Position numbers and translations under genes: made by a program. From positions 1 through 6,976 of the forward strand of contig JADFKA010000094.1 in the NCBI GenBank assembly GCA_022565135.1: 6,976 nucleotides of DNA, read 5' to 3'. Numbering within the stretch: position 1 is the first letter of the stretch; each line of letters opens with the position of its first letter. Origin of the DNA: Pseudomonadota bacterium. GTDB lineage: Bacteria > Pseudomonadota > Gammaproteobacteria > Steroidobacterales > Woeseiaceae. Below, piece by piece: positions 5,942-6,976 of the stretch. The notes under the pieces are model-generated. The model was not told the DNA's origin. It saw only the letters and a program-made list of their open reading frames with translations, and did no database searches.

Positions 5942-6976
5942 ATGAGTAAATCAAACTGGTTATCCAGCCATTCCTGGATACTTGCGCTTTGTGTCGCGCT
6001 AGTCGTTCCCGACGGCGTTTTTGCACAGGCGCCTGAGGACGATGGAGGCGTGTTAGAGGAAGTCGTGGTTACGGGTTCGCGCATTAAGCGCAGTGACACC
6101 TCCAGCATCAGTCCTATCACGGTACTTACCGCAGAAGACCTGACGATATCAGGTAACCTGACATTAGAAAACTTTATTCAGGATATGCCAAGCGTGAATG
6201 GCGGTGACTTTGGAGCCGGCGTCAACAACGGTAATCCGGGTATTGCATCCGTTTCTTTGCGTGGACTGGGGCCGAATCGCACCTTGGTCCTCGTCAATGG
6301 TAAACGATTTGCGTCTAACTCCGTTAATGGATTCGTTGATCTCAACATGATCCCTACGGCCATCGTTGATAGGATTGAAGTTCTACGTGACGGCGCATCT
6401 ACCGTTTATGGCACTGATGCCATCGCCGGTGTCGTCAATATCATCACTAAAAAGGATTTCGAAGGTGTGAATATTGACATTGGTTATGACGTCACCGACG
6501 AAAATGACGGCGACATGTGGAATGCGTCAGTTGTTTTCGGCACCTCTTTCGACAAGGGCAACTTCGTTGTTAGTGCGCAGGTCAACAAGCGAGAGGATAT
6601 CCGTCAGGGTGACAGAGCTTTCTCTGCATGCCCATTCTTTGATGACGGAACTCAGCTGATCTGTGGTGGCAGCCCGACAACAACGCCGGCCTCCTTCACG
6701 CCGCTGATAGATGCGGGTCCTGGCGGACTCCTTAGTGGACCTCAGGTTTTGGACGCGGACGGCACGACTACCAGGGATTTTAATGCAGCAACGGATGCAT
6801 TTAACTTTGCCCGTCTGAGCTACATGACAACACCACAGGATGTTTTCAGCGCCTACGCAGCCGCGAATTATGAGCTGTTCGAGGCCCCTGGATTGGGCGT
6901 AGTTAATGCCAGTCTGGAAATGAACTTCTCAGCCCGTGAATCTGATCAGTTACTGGCTCCTGTCGGAACCTTTGGT
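5942..6976 (+). CDS. TonB-dependent outer-membrane receptor, N-terminal 345 residues
   Basis: The ATG at 5942 follows a strong ribosome site (AGGGGG, 5930-5935), and the frame stays open to the right edge. Residues 1-28 are a signal peptide (hydrophobic 12-22, cleavage likely after VFA). The TonB-box region LEEVVVTGSRI (38-48) follows, then a plug domain from about 56 to 172 with the usual landmarks: LENFIQDMPSV, VSLRGLGPNRTLVLVNGKR (104-122), IVDRIEVLRDGASTVYGTDAIAGVVNIITK (141-170). The barrel begins near 175. Cys230 and Cys241 lie in what is probably an extracellular loop and could form a disulfide. Receptors of this build import large or scarce nutrients across the outer membrane using TonB energy. 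The substrate cannot be assigned: the barrel is incomplete, and no transport or degradation genes are nearby on this strand. Its base composition (about 50% GC in samples) is lower than that of the minus-strand genes. Confidence 0.95.
   Translation, partial: MSKSNWLSSHSWILALCVALVVPDGVFAQAPEDDGGVLEEVVVTGSRIKRSDTSSISPITVLTAEDLTISGNLTLENFIQDMPSVNGGDFGAGVNNGNPGIASVSLRGLGPNRTLVLVNGKRFASNSVNGFVDLNMIPTAIVDRIEVLRDGASTVYGTDAIAGVVNIITKKDFEGVNIDIGYDVTDENDGDMWNASVVFGTSFDKGNFVVSAQVNKREDIRQGDRAFSACPFFDDGTQLICGGSPTTTPASFTPLIDAGPGGLLSGPQVLDADGTTTRDFNAATDAFNFARLSYMTTPQDVFSAYAAANYELFEAPGLGVVNASLEMNFSARESDQLLAPVGTFG

Overview
The window reads as a piece of a Gammaproteobacterial chromosome, probably from the Xanthomonadales / Steroidobacter / Woeseia-like part of that class. 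This rests on family resemblance only: a DUF5916 outer-membrane protein, a LytS-type kinase with an 'LNPHFLFN' H-box paired with a LytTR regulator, a two-subunit molybdenum hydroxylase of the isoquinoline-oxidoreductase type, a large TonB-dependent receptor, and REP-like palindromes with a GTAG head. No rRNA, tRNA, CRISPR array or transposase is visible.

Layout. Positions 1-5191 are read from the minus strand, in the order histidine kinase (5191-4109, interrupted), LytTR response regulator (4131-3325), DUF5916 outer-membrane protein (3048-894, frameshifted), [2Fe-2S] subunit (789-322) and molybdopterin subunit (325-1, running off the left edge). From 5230 to 5941 there is about 700 bp of non-coding, divergent sequence. 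A TonB-dependent receptor (5942 onward, plus strand) then runs off the right edge.

How the genes work together. The kinase and regulator overlap by 23 bp and form one two-component pair of the LytS/LytTR type. The two molybdenum-hydroxylase subunits overlap by four bases (ATGA) and form one exported or periplasm-facing oxidoreductase. The DUF5916 gene lies alone between two REP-type inverted-repeat pairs, one on each side, so it is probably a separate transcription unit. Nothing in the sequence links the TonB receptor to the minus-strand genes except a shared divergent intergenic region.

What stands out. Two of the five minus-strand genes are broken. The kinase has one in-frame TAG in its membrane domain, with homology continuing in the same frame on the far side. 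The DUF5916 gene has a one-base frameshift, most simply explained at a run of seven A residues (plus strand, 1667-1673). Restoring one base gives a 717-residue protein of normal length. These could be real decay, phase-variable states or assembly errors. The two near-identical REP pairs that bracket the DUF5916 gene are the clearest non-coding structure. I found no convincing evidence of an entirely new biological system here.
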